DNA of 46,285 nucleotides from Alphaproteobacteria bacterium HGW-Alphaproteobacteria-1 (GTDB taxonomy: Bacteria > Pseudomonadota > Alphaproteobacteria > Rhodobacterales > Rhodobacteraceae). The position numbers and the translations under genes were made by a program. Below, piece by piece: positions 44,644-46,285 of this stretch (positions are counted from its first letter, which is position 1; every line of letters starts with the position of its first letter). The stretch is from the NCBI GenBank assembly GCA_002842985.1, contig PHEQ01000018.1, positions 57,550 through 103,834 on the forward strand, in the 5' to 3' direction. The notes under the pieces are model-generated. The model was given only the letters and a program-made list of their open reading frames with translations, did no database searches and was not told the origin of the DNA.

Positions 44644-45509
44644 GCGATCTGAGGCGCATCATCTGGCTGGCAAGCTATCCCAAATCCGGCAACACCTGGA
44701 TGCGCTCGCTTCTGGCGCATTACTTCATGCCGCCGGGAAAGGCGCCCGATATCAACAATCTGCGGCAGTTCACCACCGGTGACACGCGCGCGGATTTCTT
44801 TGATGCGGCCGCCGGGGGCAAATATCACGGCGGCAATCTGGAAGAGTGGATGGCGGTGCGCGGCAAGGCGCTGCGCCTCATTGCCGCCTCGAAACCCGAT
44901 CATCATTTCGTCAAGACCCATTGCCAGCCGATCCGCCTTTTCGATCAGGACGTGATTCCCCCCGAGGTGACGGCGGCGGCGATCTACATCCTGCGCAACC
45001 CGTTCGATCTGGCCCCGTCTTTCGCGCGCCACCAGAATTGCGATCTGGACACCGCGATTGGGCAGATGCTCAACCCCGATACGATCACCGGCACGCCGTC
45101 TGGCATTGTCGATCTTCTGGGTCGCTGGGACGACCATATCCACACCTGGACACATGCCGGCGGTCTTCCGCTGCATGTGGTGCGCTACGAGGATATGCTG
45201 GCCAGTCCCGGCAAGACCATGCGCGCGCTTCTGGAGAAATTCCTGCGCGTCAAGGTGGACGGGCCGAAACTGGCGCGCGCGGTCAAGGCCACGAGCTTTG
45301 AGGCGATGAAGAAGCAGGAAGAGACGCTGGGCTTTATCGAACGTCCCCAGGGCATGCAGAAGTTCTTTGCGCGCGGACAGGCGGGCGTGTGGCGCGAGGA
45401 TCTGACGCCCGCGCAGGTGGCGCGGCTGCGCGAGGGATTCCTGCCTGCCCTGGAACGCTGGTATCCCGAAATGTTGAAGGAAACCGAGGCGTTCGCTACC
45501 TCAGGCTGA
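44640..45509 (+). CDS. Sulfotransferase 2
   Basis: A 289-residue sulfotransferase, clearly related to the first but divergent. It has SYPKSGNTWMRSLLAHY (12-28), HHFVKTHCQPIRLF, IYILRNPFDLAPSFARH, VVRYEDMLASPGKTM and FFARGQAGVWREDLTP. The start overlaps the preceding stop as ATGA, so the two proteins are made in similar amounts and may act on the same product or form a heterodimer. The loops between the binding sites differ, so acceptors may differ as well. Confidence 0.92.
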   Translation: MSDLRRIIWLASYPKSGNTWMRSLLAHYFMPPGKAPDINNLRQFTTGDTRADFFDAAAGGKYHGGNLEEWMAVRGKALRLIAASKPDHHFVKTHCQPIRLFDQDVIPPEVTAAAIYILRNPFDLAPSFARHQNCDLDTAIGQMLNPDTITGTPSGIVDLLGRWDDHIHTWTHAGGLPLHVVRYEDMLASPGKTMRALLEKFLRVKVDGPKLARAVKATSFEAMKKQEETLGFIERPQGMQKFFARGQAGVWREDLTPAQVARLREGFLPALERWYPEMLKETEAFATSG

Positions 45510-45579
45510 ACGGTGGCGCTGGCATATCCTGCGCGATTGCCTATGTTCTGGTCAGACAAGGATGATCACGGAGGCCAGC

Positions 45580-46083
45580 ATGACGCGTATCGCCCTTACT
45601 CTTGCCGCAAGCCTTATCAGCCTTGCCGCCTGTTCCGCCGCGACAGGCCCGCAGGTGGTGGCGCGGCTCGGCTCCAACCCGGTTGTGGACGGTGGCAGTT
45701 ATGACAGCGGTGGGGGGGTGACCGTCGCGGTCGATCTGCGCGAGGCGCAGGGCCGCACGCTGGTTTGCGGGGTCTGGGCGCAGAGCGAGCGGCAATCGGT
45801 GCTGACGCAGGGGGTCGAGCACCATCTTCTTGGCTCGGGTGCCGTGTTCCTGGATGGTGAGGCGCTGGTGCGGGGCCTCACTTTCATGCCCGAGGTGCGT
45901 CCGACGGCCGATTACGGCGGACATGAGGCGCGGTGCTTGACCACCTCGCGCCCGTGGCAGGCGGGCGATGAGGCGCGCCGCCCCGTGGTGCGCATTCCCG
46001 GCCAGACCGTCTATGTGGACAGCGACGAGGGCGGGCTGATGATCGTGCGGTTCAGGCAGGACGGCCCCGGCGCGCATCTCTGA
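45580..46083 (+). CDS. Small lipoprotein of unknown function
   Basis: A 167-residue lipoprotein. The ATG at 45580 follows CGGAGGCC; signal peptide MTRIALTLAASLISLAAC with the lipid cysteine at 18 (LAAC). The mature part has three further cysteines and beta-rich segments (VARLGSNPVVDGGSYDSGGG, TLVCGVWAQ, ARCLTTSRPW, VYVDSDEGGLMIVRF). I recognise no named family. It is 70 bp after the sulfotransferases on the same strand, possibly in the same transcript. Confidence 0.8.
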   Translation: MTRIALTLAASLISLAACSAATGPQVVARLGSNPVVDGGSYDSGGGVTVAVDLREAQGRTLVCGVWAQSERQSVLTQGVEHHLLGSGAVFLDGEALVRGLTFMPEVRPTADYGGHEARCLTTSRPWQAGDEARRPVVRIPGQTVYVDSDEGGLMIVRFRQDGPGAHL

Positions 46084-46146
46084 GTGGGGCCGCGCGTGCC
46101 GGACGTGTGAATGGCAATGTCACGTCCGTTCCAATCGACTCGGCAC

Positions 46147-46188
46147 TAGAGCATGTCGCGTTCATTCGAATTCACACGACATGCTCTA
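46147..46188. repeat. Inverted repeat with central palindrome
   Basis: TAGAGCATGTCG (46147-46158) and CGACATGCTCTA (46177-46188) are perfect 12-bp inverted arms. The 18-base centre holds the palindrome ATTCGAAT (46164-46171). It is 63 bp after the lipoprotein stop. The form is that of a dispersed repeat (REP-like) or an element end; it could also work as a terminator. Confidence 0.65.
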
Positions 46189-46285
46189 ATACCAACGGCC
46201 TGATTGTTTGACTCGCAGAGGATTCCCTTCTGCAGAAAAATCTGAATCACTGTCTTCAAATGATGGAGGCTTTGATGGCAGTTGA
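46189..46285 (+). other. AT-rich right edge with a possible gene start
   Basis: Base composition drops visibly compared with the rest of the window. GGAGG (46265-46269) followed by ATGGCAGTTGA from 46275 could be the first codons (M-A-V) of a gene outside the window. Three codons are too few to name it. The change in composition next to an inverted repeat suggests recently acquired sequence. Confidence 0.3.

Overview
The window looks like chromosomal DNA from a marine alphaproteobacterium of the Rhodobacteraceae (Roseobacter group). This rests on its uniformly high GC with strong third-position bias, the trpG-trpD-trpC-moaC-moeA gene order, a tripartite tricarboxylate transporter, a SoxB-type sarcosine oxidase subunit, Tad-like pseudopilins, a DUF1127 protein and short porins of the roseobacter type. 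I saw no rRNA, tRNA, CRISPR array or complete insertion sequence.

Left part (1-13146), the accessory highlight: an oxalate and C1 locus. A sucC-like 5' end runs off the left edge. A cysteine hydrolase of the isochorismatase family is divergent from a GntR/FCD regulator, and near-identical palindromes of the form TGGTAT(A/G)CCA lie in front of both. Downstream of the regulator come, on one strand, oxalyl-CoA decarboxylase (oxc), formyl-CoA transferase (frc), a stand-alone formyltransferase resembling the N-terminal domain of 10-formyl-THF dehydrogenase, formate-THF ligase (fhs), a tandem universal stress protein, a complete TctC-TctB-TctA transporter and a PanE/ApbA-like reductase. Together they describe uptake of oxalate, activation by CoA transfer, one branch to formyl-CoA and formate and then 10-formyl-THF, and a probable second branch reducing oxalyl-CoA to glyoxylate, as reported for PanE2 of Methylobacterium extorquens. 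I regard this as the most interesting system in the window. The new points are the formyl-THF hydrolase-like gene beside fhs and the use of a tripartite transporter.

Middle part (13191-31992), mostly housekeeping: a DUF1127 protein; a tightly overlapping trpGDC-moaC-moeA operon; a degenerate divergent polysaccharide deacetylase; a GntP-type permease; a group III truncated haemoglobin; ileS; a pirin; a small membrane protein; an operon of two TadE-like proteins and a von Willebrand factor A protein; a glutamate dehydrogenase; and an orphan sarcosine oxidase beta subunit.

Right part (32043-46285), cell envelope: capsule genes kpsS, a Wza/KpsD-type export lipoprotein and kpsC on the minus strand; riboflavin synthase; a DUF2189 membrane protein; a class I aminotransferase; three tandem paralogous porins, two of them starting at TTG; two translationally coupled sulfotransferases; and a small lipoprotein. 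The last roughly 150 bases carry a 12-bp inverted repeat followed by visibly more AT-rich sequence, suggesting the border of a repeat or mobile element. All functions are read from sequence memory and motifs; no search was run.
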